Notes: generated by a model not told the origin, from the letters alone. A DNA stretch of 64,000 nucleotides from Niallia circulans (GCF_007273535.1 NZ_RIBP01000004.1:1340001-1404000), one strand, 5' to 3'; shown: positions 34,345 through 44,932, counted from the stretch's first letter. Numbers and translations are program-made.

Positions 34345-34375
34345 GGTGCACTTTAGTGATAGAGTGCACCTTTTA
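34345..34375 (+). terminator. terminator after the hypothetical gene
   Basis: GGTGCACT (34345-34352) pairs with AGTGCACC (34363-34370), followed by TTTT. Confidence 0.65.
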
Positions 34376-34378
34376 GCT

Positions 34379-35251
34379 TCATTTCTCTCTCCCCATATGC
34401 TTTTTCCGATAATTCAACGGCGAAATGCCATAAGTCTTTTTAAAAGCACTGGAGAAATAAGGGCCAAAGCTGAAGCCGCATTGTTCTGCGACAGTTTGAA
34501 TCGGGTTATCTGTTTTTAATAATAGAATACGGGCTTGCTCTAACCGGTACGTGTTTAAATATTCTAGTGCTGTTACCTTGTAGAATTTTTTCATATACTT
34601 AGCGATTGTGTTTTCATGAACGTTGAATTCTCTCGCTAGTATCGTGCTTGTTATTGGCTGGTAATAATGATCTCTTATATATTGGGCAACCTTTTCAGAA
34701 ATGATATAGCCGCTGTCCTTAGCCATGCCTTGCGATTCTAAAAGATTAATAAGAGAAAAGAAGCTTATCTGGATGTCCCAAAAGGATAAATCCTTATTTT
34801 CCTTCGTTGTGGCCGCTAACAGCTGGTCTATTTTTTTATAAATTTCATCATAATCAACGAGTCTGCACTGCTTTTGTAGGTGCAGTGTATAGCTGTGATT
34901 ATGAAAATGCAATGCTGGAATAGGAATTGTCGATTCTAGCTTCCGCGGTTCACTCTCCTCTGTATAATAGCTGTTCGTATAGAAATGCAGCCAATAAAAC
35001 TCTGTGTCTGTCTCTGTCGGGCTTGTGGAAAAATGATGTTTGAAAGGCAGCAGGATAAACATTTCATTTTTATTGATAATAAACTCCTTATTGTCCTCTG
35101 TTAAGCAAAGACGGCCTTTCCGCACAAGAATAATATCGAAGTACTCTAAATCGCTTCGATCTGGATGGCTTGTTCCTTTCTCATATGTAGTGATATTTCC
35201 TTCGATAAATATTGGAAAAGGAGGCACTGCTATTGAAACGATTTCCACCAT
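34379..35251 (-). CDS. AraC-family transcriptional regulator
   Basis: A 290-residue regulator with an N-terminal cupin-like effector domain (about 10-150, with HHFSTSPTETDTEFYWLHF) and two C-terminal AraC helix-turn-helix motifs (about 190-285: REFNVHENTIAKYMKKFY and AEQCGFSFGPYFSSAFKKTYG, then SPLNYRK). ATG 35251 follows GAGGTG. It is divergent from a large glycosidase-like gene and its transporter, which it probably activates in response to a sugar. Confidence 0.88.
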   Translation of the reverse strand: MVEIVSIAVPPFPIFIEGNITTYEKGTSHPDRSDLEYFDIILVRKGRLCLTEDNKEFIINKNEMFILLPFKHHFSTSPTETDTEFYWLHFYTNSYYTEESEPRKLESTIPIPALHFHNHSYTLHLQKQCRLVDYDEIYKKIDQLLAATTKENKDLSFWDIQISFFSLINLLESQGMAKDSGYIISEKVAQYIRDHYYQPITSTILAREFNVHENTIAKYMKKFYKVTALEYLNTYRLEQARILLLKTDNPIQTVAEQCGFSFGPYFSSAFKKTYGISPLNYRKKHMGREK

Positions 35252-35371
35252 TATCACCTCAGTAATTCAATTAATTCCCATATAAAAGGGAGTGAAATAT
35301 CTTAAAAATTGATTAGAATCCTTTATGTTCATCTTAAAATTGTTTTGTTATATTTTAAGAGCACTAACAAA

Positions 35372-35385
35372 AGCAAGCGTTTACA
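35372..35385 (+). promoter_or_regulatory. cre-like site before the glycosidase-transporter operon
   Basis: AGCAAGCGTTTACA matches the CcpA consensus at all but two positions (first and third), 65 bases before the start codon. Confidence 0.5.
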
Positions 35386-35449
35386 ATTAATTATACCTTC
35401 AAAATCTTCATTTTGCTTCAGTTAAATTATTAAAAAAGGAGGTATTTCC

Positions 35450-37849
35450 TTGGAGAATAAAAGATTCACCTTACAAGTTTCACCGAGTGGAAATTTAACA
35501 AATTTAATCTTAAAAGAAGATACACATAAAATGAACTGGGTTATTGATGCTAGCTATCTCAAGCAAAGCGGATATGAAGAACAAGATAAGCTATTTGGAA
35601 ATTTTTCTGTTATCGTTGATGGAAAAAGACTAACTAATGCTGATACAACACCAATGGTAAGGAAAGACGAGGCTATTATTACAGTCACATACACCTTTGA
35701 ACAAGTAGAAGTGATTATGACATACGATTTAAAGCAGGCTGAGGATAATCTGACTTGGAATATAACGATGAAAAACCATCAAGAGAAGGAAGTGACTATC
35801 ACAGACTTTGCGATCTGGTCGTCCTTTTCCTATGTTATGTACAAGATGAATGATCTGGATATGCAAACAAATCATTCTGCTGCTGTATATCCCTCTATTT
35901 CTACTGATTATACGAAGCTGGCATGTGTGCGCAGAAGCAACGAGGCACCGCATTTAGGGATGTACCAAACGAAAGGGCAAACATTATCTGTCGGAACATA
36001 TTGCGCATATAATAATCTCTTTTTTGAGAGCGTTTCCCCTTCCTTGGATGGTCTGTTATTCCACCAGCTCATTTTAGCAGGTGGCTATCCAGAGGGCTTT
36101 GAAAATGGCGATTGGTTATACAACAAAACTGGATTTACGCTTGCTGGTTTAAGTGAGAAGGAATGGGAATACAAGCTGGAGCCATTTAAAGATCAGCAGG
36201 ACTTCTACGAAATTGGCAAAACAAAATACGATCATCCTGTCTTTGAATTCCAGCCCCTTGCCATAGCAGGCAAGTATTACGATTTTGCGGTGCAGCTACC
36301 AGCAACTAAATATTTAACAGATGCGTTTGTTGAGTATTTGGATAAAAACGGAAACCGAAAAAAGATCAATATTGTCGGTAAAATGAAAAAAACGAAACAG
36401 GGGTACAGTGCTAAGCTTCTTTTTTCTGCAGCTGGTGAACATAAAATTACGATTGAAGTAGATGATCAGTATTTGGACAGCATTATCCTGAATGTAATGG
36501 AGCCAATCAAAACAATCATCGAAAATCGGTCCCGCTTTATCAGTGACAAGTTATTTAATGGTGCTGACAGTGAAAATCCATACAGCTATTCGCCCATTTC
36601 CAATCAAGGTGAGTCTTTAGGCAAATTGAGCTTGGTGCTGAAGAATAACTTGCTTAACAGTTTAAATGCCAAGGAAGTTCAGCAGGTGGAGGAAAGCTGT
36701 GTCCATTATATTCGCCAAAAATGGTTTGAAAATGGCGATTTCACAAAGCCGGTTAATTTATATGGCGACTTCTACCGCTGTATGGATTTTGAGTATATTG
36801 CCCATGTGTTTTACCTTCTTTCCCAGTTCGATGAGGACATATTGCAGCTGCATAAGCCAGATACGTATTTAGCTTGGGCTGCAGATGTATTTTCGTTACG
36901 AGTTAACCCAGAGCTTCACGATACACCAAGAGGAAAAGAAGAGGCCCAAATGCTAGGTGTATTTTTCTTATACATCGACGAATTATTAGAACAGCTTAAA
37001 AGTCGCGGGTTAACAATGAAATACGAAGAAATTAATTCTCTTTGGTCGAAAATCGCCCAGACGGTGGCGCAGGACAGTTCGACCTATAAAGCGGCAGTAA
37101 CGGAGCATTTTTACGATAATGCTGGCTATGGTCCGGCAACAGGCGCTTTAGCAAGCACACATCATCAGGAGGCTGCCAACAGATACGGCGAGCTAGTTCT
37201 TGCCAACATAGGCTTTTCCAATGATTTTCGCGCCCAAAGCCCTGATCGCTGGTGGGAGGCATTATCTTATATGATTCATTCCCTTTGGGGTGGGGTAACA
37301 GCGGCTGCTTGTCTTAAGGCATACGAGGAGCTGCATGATACGAGATACTTAAAAGCTGCTTATCGGGCGACGATTGGGATTTTGTATTGCTATGACACAA
37401 ATGCAAAAGCAACAGATACGAAACTGAAGAGCGGGGAAGCTGCTTCTACTTACAGCATCGCTGGTCCACATTTGAACAGGCCAGATTTATCGCGCAACCG
37501 CTTTGGTCAATCAACCTTCTTCCGAGACGGCGGTATATTTACCCGTCTATTTACAAAGGAAGAGGAAACAGCTGATTGGGATATGGGCGAAGAGCTTGTT
37601 GCTTATTTAGATGGCTTTGGCAAAAAGACGTTTTTATATGAGGAAAATGGCAAAATCGCTGTTGTGAATGGCTCAATCGAAGAAACAGCAGCGGGGCTGT
37701 TAATTACTAGCTATGCTCCAATTCCAACAGAATATCATTTTTTTGACAAAGATATACACTTCATTTCAGAAAAAGGGCAACTAGTTCCACAGGTTTTGTT
37801 TACAGATGGCAAGTTCAGGCCGAAAGAACAATTACTGACTAGGGAGTGA
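35450..37849 (+). CDS. large putative carbohydrate-active enzyme (DUF5695-like)
   Basis: This 799-residue protein has no signal peptide, so it acts inside the cell. The N-terminal half (about 1-340) is strand-rich, like a galactose-mutarotase-type beta-sandwich. The C-terminal half (about 365-700) is helical with repeated Trp/Tyr/Asp motifs (YGDFYRCMDFEYIAHVFY, QSPDRWWEALSYMIHSLWGG), as in (alpha/alpha) toroid glycosidases. I recall similar proteins as DUF5695, but this is a recollection. TTG 35450 follows AAGGAGG. The GPH symporter gene starts right after it, so it probably cleaves an imported oligosaccharide or glycoside. Confidence 0.6.
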   Translation: MENKRFTLQVSPSGNLTNLILKEDTHKMNWVIDASYLKQSGYEEQDKLFGNFSVIVDGKRLTNADTTPMVRKDEAIITVTYTFEQVEVIMTYDLKQAEDNLTWNITMKNHQEKEVTITDFAIWSSFSYVMYKMNDLDMQTNHSAAVYPSISTDYTKLACVRRSNEAPHLGMYQTKGQTLSVGTYCAYNNLFFESVSPSLDGLLFHQLILAGGYPEGFENGDWLYNKTGFTLAGLSEKEWEYKLEPFKDQQDFYEIGKTKYDHPVFEFQPLAIAGKYYDFAVQLPATKYLTDAFVEYLDKNGNRKKINIVGKMKKTKQGYSAKLLFSAAGEHKITIEVDDQYLDSIILNVMEPIKTIIENRSRFISDKLFNGADSENPYSYSPISNQGESLGKLSLVLKNNLLNSLNAKEVQQVEESCVHYIRQKWFENGDFTKPVNLYGDFYRCMDFEYIAHVFYLLSQFDEDILQLHKPDTYLAWAADVFSLRVNPELHDTPRGKEEAQMLGVFFLYIDELLEQLKSRGLTMKYEEINSLWSKIAQTVAQDSSTYKAAVTEHFYDNAGYGPATGALASTHHQEAANRYGELVLANIGFSNDFRAQSPDRWWEALSYMIHSLWGGVTAAACLKAYEELHDTRYLKAAYRATIGILYCYDTNAKATDTKLKSGEAASTYSIAGPHLNRPDLSRNRFGQSTFFRDGGIFTRLFTKEEETADWDMGEELVAYLDGFGKKTFLYEENGKIAVVNGSIEETAAGLLITSYAPIPTEYHFFDKDIHFISEKGQLVPQVLFTDGKFRPKEQLLTRE

Positions 37850-37854
37850 GAGAA

Positions 37855-39234
37855 ATGGTAGAAAGCAGCACTGCTAAACAGCTACAAGACAACAAGGTAG
37901 AGGATAATAACGCAAAATTGCCATTAAAACGAGTTTTGGCATATGCAAGTACGGATACTGCCGGAAATTTGCTATATTGTACACTTACTAGCTTTATCAT
38001 GTACTTTTATACAGATGTTTTTGGGATTTCAATTGCTGCAACAGGTACTATTTTGCTTGTTGCCCGGATTTTTGATGCCCTTGATGCGCCGATTTGGGGA
38101 TTAATTATTGACCATACTAACACAAAATGGGGGAAAAACCGCCCATACTGGCTCTGGCTGGCAATCCCATTTGGAGTTGTATTCTTTTTAACATTTTTAG
38201 CTCCAGACTTATCAGCAAGTGCAAAAGTCATTTATGCATTAGTCACATACATTTTAATGGGGATTGTTTACACAGGAATTGCCACACCAATTACGGCAAT
38301 CCTGCCGAATTTAACGAATAACTCTAATGAGCGTGTTCGTTTAAATTCATGGCGCAGCAATGGCGGAATGATTGGGTATTTAATCACCGCATCCTTCACA
38401 TTGCCGCTTGTAGCATTTTTCGGGAACGGCAACGATAAATTAGGCTTTCAAGTGACTGTTGCCATCTATGCGGTTGTCGGCATTATACTTATGCTGTTTG
38501 CCTTCTCTGGAACGAGAGAAATCAATACGAAAAGCATTAAATCAATTCCAATTCGCCAAAGCTTTAGAGCAGTTAAAGGGAATTGGCCGTGGATTACTTT
38601 AGTTCTTGCGTTCATCTTTTATTGGTTAGGCAATACTTCAAGAACATCAACGTTAATCTATTATTCGCAATATAATTTAGATCATAAAAACTTGGCGTCT
38701 ATCTTAAACGGCCTTGTTGTGTTCCAAATGATTTCTATTACGATTATTCCATTTATCGTGAAGAAATTTTTGAAAACGCACACACAAATACTTGGCTTCG
38801 CCATCGCTGCAATTGGCCAAATTATCATTGCCTTTGCAGGGGCAAGCACGTCAATGATTATCTTCGGGTGGGTAATTGCTTCACTTGGAACAGGAATTGC
38901 TGTCACATTACCATTTGCGATGCTGTCAGACACTGTTGACTATGGTGAGTGGAAAACAGGCATCCGCGCCAGCGGCTTCCTCACAGCGATCGGCAGCTCC
39001 TTTTGTATCAAAATCGGAGCGGGACTTGGCAGCTTCATCCCGTCCATCATTATGGATAAAGCAGGCTATGTTGCAAACGCAACACAAACAGCAAGCTCGC
39101 TCGCAGCAATCAAATTCTGCTTCACATGGCTGCCAGCAATCTTCTTTATTGTCGGCGCAATTATCATGATGAATTATAAAAAGTATGAAAAGAATGAAGA
39201 GAGAGTTCGAAATGAGCTGTTGTTGAAGCGGTAA
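37855..39234 (+). CDS. GPH-family sugar:cation symporter
   Basis: A 459-residue, 12-helix transporter of the glycoside-pentoside-hexuronide family (MelB/XynB type). Markers are the N-terminal TDTAGNLLYC and YTDVFGI, the RIFDALDAPIWGLIIDHTN cation-site loop, and the central PxxAxxPNLTNNSNERVRLNSWR segment. ATG 37855 lies eight bases after AGGGAG; the GTG at 37846 overlaps the previous stop. It imports a sugar or glycoside, presumably the substrate of the upstream enzyme. Confidence 0.88.
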   Translation: MVESSTAKQLQDNKVEDNNAKLPLKRVLAYASTDTAGNLLYCTLTSFIMYFYTDVFGISIAATGTILLVARIFDALDAPIWGLIIDHTNTKWGKNRPYWLWLAIPFGVVFFLTFLAPDLSASAKVIYALVTYILMGIVYTGIATPITAILPNLTNNSNERVRLNSWRSNGGMIGYLITASFTLPLVAFFGNGNDKLGFQVTVAIYAVVGIILMLFAFSGTREINTKSIKSIPIRQSFRAVKGNWPWITLVLAFIFYWLGNTSRTSTLIYYSQYNLDHKNLASILNGLVVFQMISITIIPFIVKKFLKTHTQILGFAIAAIGQIIIAFAGASTSMIIFGWVIASLGTGIAVTLPFAMLSDTVDYGEWKTGIRASGFLTAIGSSFCIKIGAGLGSFIPSIIMDKAGYVANATQTASSLAAIKFCFTWLPAIFFIVGAIIMMNYKKYEKNEERVRNELLLKR

Positions 39235-39249
39235 TAAATAAATAAGTAA

Positions 39250-39281
39250 GAGCTTAGGTGAACTAGCCTAAGCTCTTTTTT
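39250..39281 (+). terminator. terminator after the GPH symporter
   Basis: GAGCTTAGG (39250-39258) pairs with CCTAAGCTC (39267-39275), followed by six T. It also separates the convergent phospholipase D-like gene. Confidence 0.8.
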
Positions 39282-39286
39282 GTTTT

Positions 39287-40711
39287 TTATAATAAATGCT
39301 GAAATAACCCAGTTATATAGGATAGTGCCCTCACACTATATGTTTTAATCCAGCTTACCTTGCCTGGTTTTAAGTCAGGATTCTCCTCGTACGATTTGTC
39401 TCGTGCTACCTTCAAGCTATGCTTGAAATAGTGGTTCATTTCTGTTTTGAGCTTTTCGGTAAACTCTGGACTGTCAATTATAACCATGGACTCGGTATTT
39501 AAGAATGTCGACCGTGAATCCATATTAAAGGCACCAATCGCACTCACTTGATCGTCAAAGATAAATGTTTTGGCATGAATAGAGTCAGTCCCTTGGTATT
39601 CATAAACGTTCACATTCTTTGTTACCATTGCGTTAATATGTTTAATATGCCCTGAATAGGCCATAACATTGGCTGTTGATGCTAACGAGTTTGTTAACAC
39701 TGTTATCTTGTCTGCAGGTACCTGCAAATCATTGAGATAAGGAAGCATCGGTTTTGTCGGAATAACATATGGGCTTTGAATAACTAACGAGTTTTTCGTC
39801 TTTTTCATGAGATTTGTTAAATCATACCATACCCAAGGCTCCTTATTAAATCTTTGGATCGGATTATGAATAAAGGTGATTTTTTTTGTAGGCAGAGACA
39901 TACTCACCCAATCATAATAGTTATTGAATATTTTTTTATCTGTATTACGCAAATCATCGAGCTTCTGTTTTAATTGCTTGTCAGCCTCCTTGGCCTTGGT
40001 TTGTTGGCGTGATGACAGCTTGTTATAAGGAGGCTTTACAATAGGATTATTCCAAACCTCATCAAAATAGGATTCCATTTGCTTCAAAACACTGCCTTCG
40101 GCTGTTTCTGGCTCCGTATTAATGATTAGCACATCTCGGTCATTCGTCGGGTTTTTCTCACCCTCCTGAACAAAATAACGATTGCCGATATTTCTGCCGC
40201 CAATAACCGCATACTTATGATCAATAATCAGTAATTTATCATGAAACCGATTATTCCACGTCCACGGCTTCAACACATTTAATGGTTCGTAAAATTTCAG
40301 CTCCACATTTGGATGATTGATAAGCGCATATTGATCATCCTTTAAACTAAAGCGAAGACCATGAGAAAACCCATCCAAAAGAATTCTGACCTTAACCCCG
40401 CGGTCTGCCGCATCCAAGATCATCCCTAATATTAAATCGGTAATATAGCCCTTATGAATTGCATAATAAGCAACATCAATAGACTCTTGAGCATTTTCCA
40501 TTAAATTGACACGGGCATAACCGGCAAAGGTTTTTTCCTCTAATAAAATCACCCGATCCTGTGACTCTTCCTTGCTATAAAATCTTTCTACTTTATGCTG
40601 TTCCTTATAGTCGTTACTAACCTGTGGGTGATTAAATTTAAAAATAACAATAGCGAATATAACGCTATACAATAAATAAAAAATAACAATTATCATAACC
40701 CATCTACTCAC
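39287..40711 (-). CDS. phospholipase D/cardiolipin synthase-family protein
   Basis: This protein, about 474 residues, has one N-terminal membrane helix and two HKD motifs: HDKLLIIDHKYAVIGGRN and, near the C-terminus, HAKTFIFDDQVSAIGAFNMD. The pair marks the phospholipase D superfamily, including cardiolipin synthases and phosphatidyl transferases. The start is uncertain. I give GTG 40711, just before the membrane helix; ATG 40696 is another option, and the frame is open to ATG 40843 without a ribosome site. It stands alone. Confidence 0.82.
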   Translation of the reverse strand: MSRWVMIIVIFYLLYSVIFAIVIFKFNHPQVSNDYKEQHKVERFYSKEESQDRVILLEEKTFAGYARVNLMENAQESIDVAYYAIHKGYITDLILGMILDAADRGVKVRILLDGFSHGLRFSLKDDQYALINHPNVELKFYEPLNVLKPWTWNNRFHDKLLIIDHKYAVIGGRNIGNRYFVQEGEKNPTNDRDVLIINTEPETAEGSVLKQMESYFDEVWNNPIVKPPYNKLSSRQQTKAKEADKQLKQKLDDLRNTDKKIFNNYYDWVSMSLPTKKITFIHNPIQRFNKEPWVWYDLTNLMKKTKNSLVIQSPYVIPTKPMLPYLNDLQVPADKITVLTNSLASTANVMAYSGHIKHINAMVTKNVNVYEYQGTDSIHAKTFIFDDQVSAIGAFNMDSRSTFLNTESMVIIDSPEFTEKLKTEMNHYFKHSLKVARDKSYEENPDLKPGKVSWIKTYSVRALSYITGLFQHLL

Positions 40712-40921
40712 CTTTTTTATCGGAATTCTCTCCCTTCGTACCTGGAAAGCAATAATAATTGTTAATAGTTTGTTCAATACTGTTAAGAATATGAAAGGAT
40801 GAGGTGAAAAAAGATTTGGGTTTGATTTTGCTAAACAAGCCATTTTATTTTGAAAGATTATCGAATAGTATGGTATGTTTTTGGGAATACAAGGGTTTTG
40901 GGATAAGGAGGACTGTTAAAA

Positions 40922-41119
40922 ATGGAGGTTAAAGGAATTCGTAATTTTTCATTTATCCTAGCTATAATCTTCTTATTAATGGATGTAATCGCACTTGCAG
41001 CAAAGCTTGAAATTAGTAGAACTACACTTATCATGTCAATTGTATTAGGAATATTACTTTTCATAAATGGAATGCTGTATCGGAAAAAAGGCATACTTAA
41101 AAACGGAGACAGCACTTAG
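40922..41119 (+). CDS. small two-helix membrane protein, unknown function
   Basis: A 65-residue product with hydrophobic segments at about 9-27 and 34-52 and a basic tail. A full AAGGAGG lies nine bases upstream of ATG 40922. No family recognised. Confidence 0.65.
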   Translation: MEVKGIRNFSFILAIIFLLMDVIALAAKLEISRTTLIMSIVLGILLFINGMLYRKKGILKNGDST

Positions 41120-41238
41120 CAGGCTATCTTCCATGCGAGTGTGTTTATTTTGGCATTACAAAAAGGGTGATTAATGCAACCACCCAATAATTTGCTCTGC
41201 TTACCGAAGTATATTACTCGTTTATCACCTTCATCTGA

Positions 41239-41742
41239 TCAAAAGGAAAAAACCCGAAGTGCTGCTTTACCGACAACATCCTCTTTTGAAATAACCCCGA
41301 ACAGGCGGCTGTCATTGCTTTTAAGGCGGTTATCTCCCATCACATACAAGTATCCTTCCGGAACAGTTTCTTTTAAATCGGCAGTTAAATGGCTCTCTGC
41401 GAGAATCTCTTTATTTGCCTGCAAATACGGCTCATCATATTTTTTCCCGTTTACATATAAGGAATCGTCTTTGACTTCAATATTGTCTCCTGATAATCCA
41501 ATGACTCTTTTGATATAGTAAGCACTTGAAACAGGAGAATGGAAAACAATCACATCAAAGCGGTCGATGCTGGTTATTTTGTTCACGAGAATGCGGTTAT
41601 TGTTTTCTAATGTCGGCATCATTGCTTTTCCGTCGACGATGATCGGTGCATAAACAAACTGGCGACAAATGAAAACTAGTAAAAAGCAAAATACGATTGT
41701 TTTTGCCCATGAGTAAATCTCTTTTTTTGTTTGTTTGCTCAT
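41239..41742 (-). CDS. signal peptidase I-like protein lacking the catalytic serine
   Basis: A 167-residue type I signal peptidase homologue with an N-terminal membrane helix (about 10-28), box B-like VDGKAMMPTLENNNR, box D-like YYIKRVIGLSGD, and MGDNRLKSNDSRLFG. In active enzymes box B reads SMxPTL and its Ser is the nucleophile; here residue 40 is Ala (codon GCA on the minus strand, 41623-41625). The general-base lysine (residue 78) is present. It may therefore be inactive as a protease or have a regulatory role. Start ATG 41742 is preferred over TTG 41754. Confidence 0.85.
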   Translation of the reverse strand: MSKQTKKEIYSWAKTIVFCFLLVFICRQFVYAPIIVDGKAMMPTLENNNRILVNKITSIDRFDVIVFHSPVSSAYYIKRVIGLSGDNIEVKDDSLYVNGKKYDEPYLQANKEILAESHLTADLKETVPEGYLYVMGDNRLKSNDSRLFGVISKEDVVGKAALRVFSF

Positions 41743-41754
41743 TTTTAAACCCAA

Positions 41755-42251
41755 CCTTTATATTTATAAACTTTCTGCTAGTTTCGTTTCATTCTTTTTA
41801 ATCATTAATCCATATGTAGGGCATGATACAGCCTCTTAATAATTTTAAAGCAGTAATAGTAATATAGGATTTCAAAAATGAAACAGACTCTTTCAAATAT
41901 AAATAATTTACCAATAAATCAAAGGTTATAATAGTTTCAGAAGTATAAACAACGAATATATTTATCTTAACTTTTGCTTGGTTAATTAGGTGTTTCCTTC
42001 TATTTTACTAGATTACAAGCAGTTTCCCACTCCAACTTTTCCACTCCCCACATCGCACACCGGAAAAAATAAACAGGCATATTCCAAACCACTGGCACAT
42101 AGCAATATTATTGGGCTTTCGTCGGGGAGATAAGCTCCATTTTTAAGGATTAGAATGTAAGCGTATTCTATTTTCGGTAGTCTTTAAAAAAGACAAGTAT
42201 GGCACCAAAACGAACGGTCCAGGAAATAGACAAATGGGAAGGGGTTCAAGG
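41755..42251. other. long upstream region of the monosaccharide transporter operon
   Basis: Nearly 500 bases without a gene. It holds a cre-like site at 42156-42168 and the ribosome site before 42252. No riboswitch-like fold was recognised. Confidence 0.5.
42156..42169 (+). promoter_or_regulatory. cre-like site before chvE
   Basis: TGTAAGCGTATTCT matches the CcpA consensus except at positions 10 and 14. Confidence 0.4.
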
Positions 42252-43331
42252 ATGAAGAAGCTTTTGTCTGCAATTTTAGCTGCTGTTTTATTATTTGCGT
42301 TGGCTGCCTGTTCGGGAGGCGGCGGTAGTGATGAGGATGATAAGGGCTATGTTGGTGTCAGCATGCCTACGAAATCGTCTGAGCGCTGGATTAGTGACGG
42401 TAAGTATATGAAGGAAGAGTTTGAGAAAAAGGGTTATAAAGTAGACCTTCAATATGCAGAGGATGTTGTGGAAAACCAGGTTTCTCAAATCGAGAACATG
42501 ATTACAAAAGGTGTTAACGTCCTTGTTATTGCGGCAATTGACGGTGAGGCACTGACAAACGTGCTTGAAAAGGCAAATAAGCAGGACATTAAAGTAATTG
42601 CCTATGACCGTCTTATTAAAAAGAGTGAGTATGTCGATTATTACGCAACATTTGATAACTTCCAGGTTGGAGTGCTGCAAGGCAGCTATATTGAACAGAA
42701 GCTTGGCTTGAAGGATGGCGAAGGACCGTTTAATGTCGAGCTGTTCGGCGGATCACCGGATGATAATAATGCGTATTTCTTCTTTGATGGAGCAATGTCG
42801 GTGCTTCAGCCTTATATTGATTCAGGCAAATTAGTTGTGCAAAGCGAACAGACGAAGTTTGAGCAAGGCGCAACATTAAGATGGGATGGAGCGACAGCTC
42901 AAGCCCGTATGGATAACTTGTTGAGTGCTCATTATACGAAGGAAAATGTTGATGCGGTTCTGTCTCCATATGATGGTATTAGTATTGGGATTATCGCTTC
43001 CTTGAAAGGTGTTGGCTATGGAACAGCAGATAAGCCGCTGCCAGTCGTAACTGGACAGGACGCAGAATTAGCATCTGTTAAGTCCATCATTGCCGGCGAG
43101 CAAACGCAAACTGTTTTTAAGGATACACGAGAGCTTGCCAAGAAAGCAGTTGATATGTCAGAGGCTGTTTTGAACGGGGAAGAAGCAGAGGTTAATGATA
43201 CAGAAACATATGACAACGGTGTGAAGGTTGTTCCTGCTTACCTATTACAGCCAGTGTCTGTTGATAAGGAAAACTACCAAGAGATTGTCATCGACAGCGG
43301 CTATTATGATGAATCTGAACTAGACAACTAA
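42252..43331 (+). CDS. chvE: multiple-monosaccharide ABC transporter substrate-binding lipoprotein
   Basis: A 359-residue lipoprotein (signal peptide, lipobox LAAC) with a periplasmic-binding-protein fold of the ChvE type: [39 protein letters not shown], and [12 protein letters not shown]. ChvE-type proteins bind several aldoses such as glucose, galactose, arabinose and xylose. ATG 42252 follows GGAAGGGG; the frame opens earlier but the signal peptide starts here. The ATPase and permease genes follow. A strong stem-loop at 43341 after the gene may raise its expression over the others. Confidence 0.9.
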   Translation: MKKLLSAILAAVLLFALAACSGGGGSDEDDKGYVGVSMPTKSSERWISDGKYMKEEFEKKGYKVDLQYAEDVVENQVSQIENMITKGVNVLVIAAIDGEALTNVLEKANKQDIKVIAYDRLIKKSEYVDYYATFDNFQVGVLQGSYIEQKLGLKDGEGPFNVELFGGSPDDNNAYFFFDGAMSVLQPYIDSGKLVVQSEQTKFEQGATLRWDGATAQARMDNLLSAHYTKENVDAVLSPYDGISIGIIASLKGVGYGTADKPLPVVTGQDAELASVKSIIAGEQTQTVFKDTRELAKKAVDMSEAVLNGEEAEVNDTETYDNGVKVVPAYLLQPVSVDKENYQEIVIDSGYYDESELDN

Positions 43332-43340
43332 CATAAAACG

Positions 43341-43370
43341 GCAGTTTCTCTTTTATTAAAGAGGAACTGC
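43341..43370 (+). promoter_or_regulatory. intercistronic stem-loop after chvE
   Basis: A 13-bp stem with one G-T pair (43341-43353 with 43358-43370) and 4-base loop, without a T tract. Such hairpins after binding-protein genes protect the upstream mRNA from 3' decay or give partial termination. Confidence 0.6.
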
Positions 43371-43396
43371 TGTAGATAAGAAAGGGGGCTGGCAGC

Positions 43397-44899
43397 ATGG
43401 GGAATATTCTCGAAATGAAGAATATCACAAAGGAATTTCCAGGTGTTAAGGCACTCGATGATGTGAACCTGCAAGTCGCAGCAGGCGAAATTCACGCATT
43501 ATGCGGTGAAAATGGTGCGGGAAAATCAACGCTGATGAAGGTGCTGAGCGGTGTGTATCCACACGGAACCTATTCAGGGGATATTCTCTTTCAGGACGAG
43601 GTCTGCATGTTCAAGGATATAAAGGGCAGTGAAAGCTTAGGGATTGTCATTATCCATCAGGAGCTTGCGCTTATACCAGAGCTGTCGATTGCAGAAAATA
43701 TCTTCCTTGGCAATGAACAGGCTAAAGCTGGTGTTATCAACTGGAACGAAACAGTTGTGAAGGCAAGAGAGCTTTTGCAAAAGGTCGGCTTATCGGAAAA
43801 TCCGAATACGCTTATATCCAAAATTGGTGTCGGCAAGCAGCAGCTTGTGGAAATCGCCAAAGCACTTTCCAAGGATGTGAAGCTGCTGATTTTGGACGAA
43901 CCTACAGCAGCATTAAATGAAGAAGAAAGTGAAAACCTGTTAGAGCTGCTTCATTCCTTCAAAAAAGAAGGAATGACAAGCATCATGATTTCCCATAAAT
44001 TGAACGAAGTCTCAAAAGTTGCCGACAGTATTACGATTATCCGTGATGGCAGAACAATCGAAACGCTGAAATGGGACGAAGTTTCGGAGGATAGAATCAT
44101 TAAAGGCATGGTCGGCAGGGAGCTGACAAACCGTTATCCAGACAGAATCCCGCAAATCGGTGAAACGATATTGGAAGTGAAGGACTGGGAAGTGCTGCAA
44201 GGGGACAGAAAAGTGATCGACAATATCAGCATGCATATAAAAAGAGGCGAAATTGTCGGGATTGCTGGCGTAATGGGCTCAGGAAGAACGGAATTTGCGA
44301 TGAGCGTGTTCGGACGATCCTATGGAACAAAAATATCTGGTCAGCTTTATAAGGATGGCAAGGAAATTTCGGTAAAGAATGTGCCGGAAGCAATCGAAAA
44401 TGGACTTGCATACGTAACAGAGGACCGGAAAAACTATGGGCTTATTTTGATTGAGGATATTAAACGAAATATTTCCTTGCCGAACTTACGCAAGCTTTCC
44501 AAGTTCAGTGTGCTCAATGAACATGTCGAGGTGAAGGAGGCGGAGAACTATCGTCAGAAGATGAACATCAAAACACCGTCCATCCTGCAGAAGACAGGAA
44601 ACTTGAGCGGCGGCAATCAGCAAAAGGTTGTGTTAAGCAAGTGGATTTACGCTGAACCGGATATTCTCATGCTTGATGAGCCGACAAGGGGAATCGACGT
44701 TGGAGCGAAGTATGAAATATACACCATTATAAATAAGCTCGCAGACGAAGGAAAAGGAATTCTCCTTATATCTTCGGAGATGCCAGAGCTTTTAGGAATG
44801 TGTGACCGAATTTACGTTATGAACGAGGGCAGCATCAAGGGAGAGCTGGCTGCGGCAGATGCGACACAGGAAAGCATCATGAAATTCATTACAAGCTAA
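43397..44899 (+). CDS. mmsA: multiple-monosaccharide ABC transporter ATPase, duplicated type
   Basis: A 500-residue ATPase made of two ABC domains, as in all CUT2 sugar transporters. The first has a standard Walker A (GENGAGKST, residue about 38) and Walker [16 protein letters not shown]. The second has a degenerate Walker A ([10 protein letters not shown]) and a standard signature [14 protein letters not shown]. Together with MmsB and ChvE it drives uptake of monosaccharides. Start ATG follows AAAGGGGGCT. Confidence 0.92.
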   Translation: MGNILEMKNITKEFPGVKALDDVNLQVAAGEIHALCGENGAGKSTLMKVLSGVYPHGTYSGDILFQDEVCMFKDIKGSESLGIVIIHQELALIPELSIAENIFLGNEQAKAGVINWNETVVKARELLQKVGLSENPNTLISKIGVGKQQLVEIAKALSKDVKLLILDEPTAALNEEESENLLELLHSFKKEGMTSIMISHKLNEVSKVADSITIIRDGRTIETLKWDEVSEDRIIKGMVGRELTNRYPDRIPQIGETILEVKDWEVLQGDRKVIDNISMHIKRGEIVGIAGVMGSGRTEFAMSVFGRSYGTKISGQLYKDGKEISVKNVPEAIENGLAYVTEDRKNYGLILIEDIKRNISLPNLRKLSKFSVLNEHVEVKEAENYRQKMNIKTPSILQKTGNLSGGNQQKVVLSKWIYAEPDILMLDEPTRGIDVGAKYEIYTIINKLADEGKGILLISSEMPELLGMCDRIYVMNEGSIKGELAAADATQESIMKFITS

Positions 44900-44932
44900 G
44901 TCGTCTGTCTCAAAAAGGAAGGGGGAGTTAAG

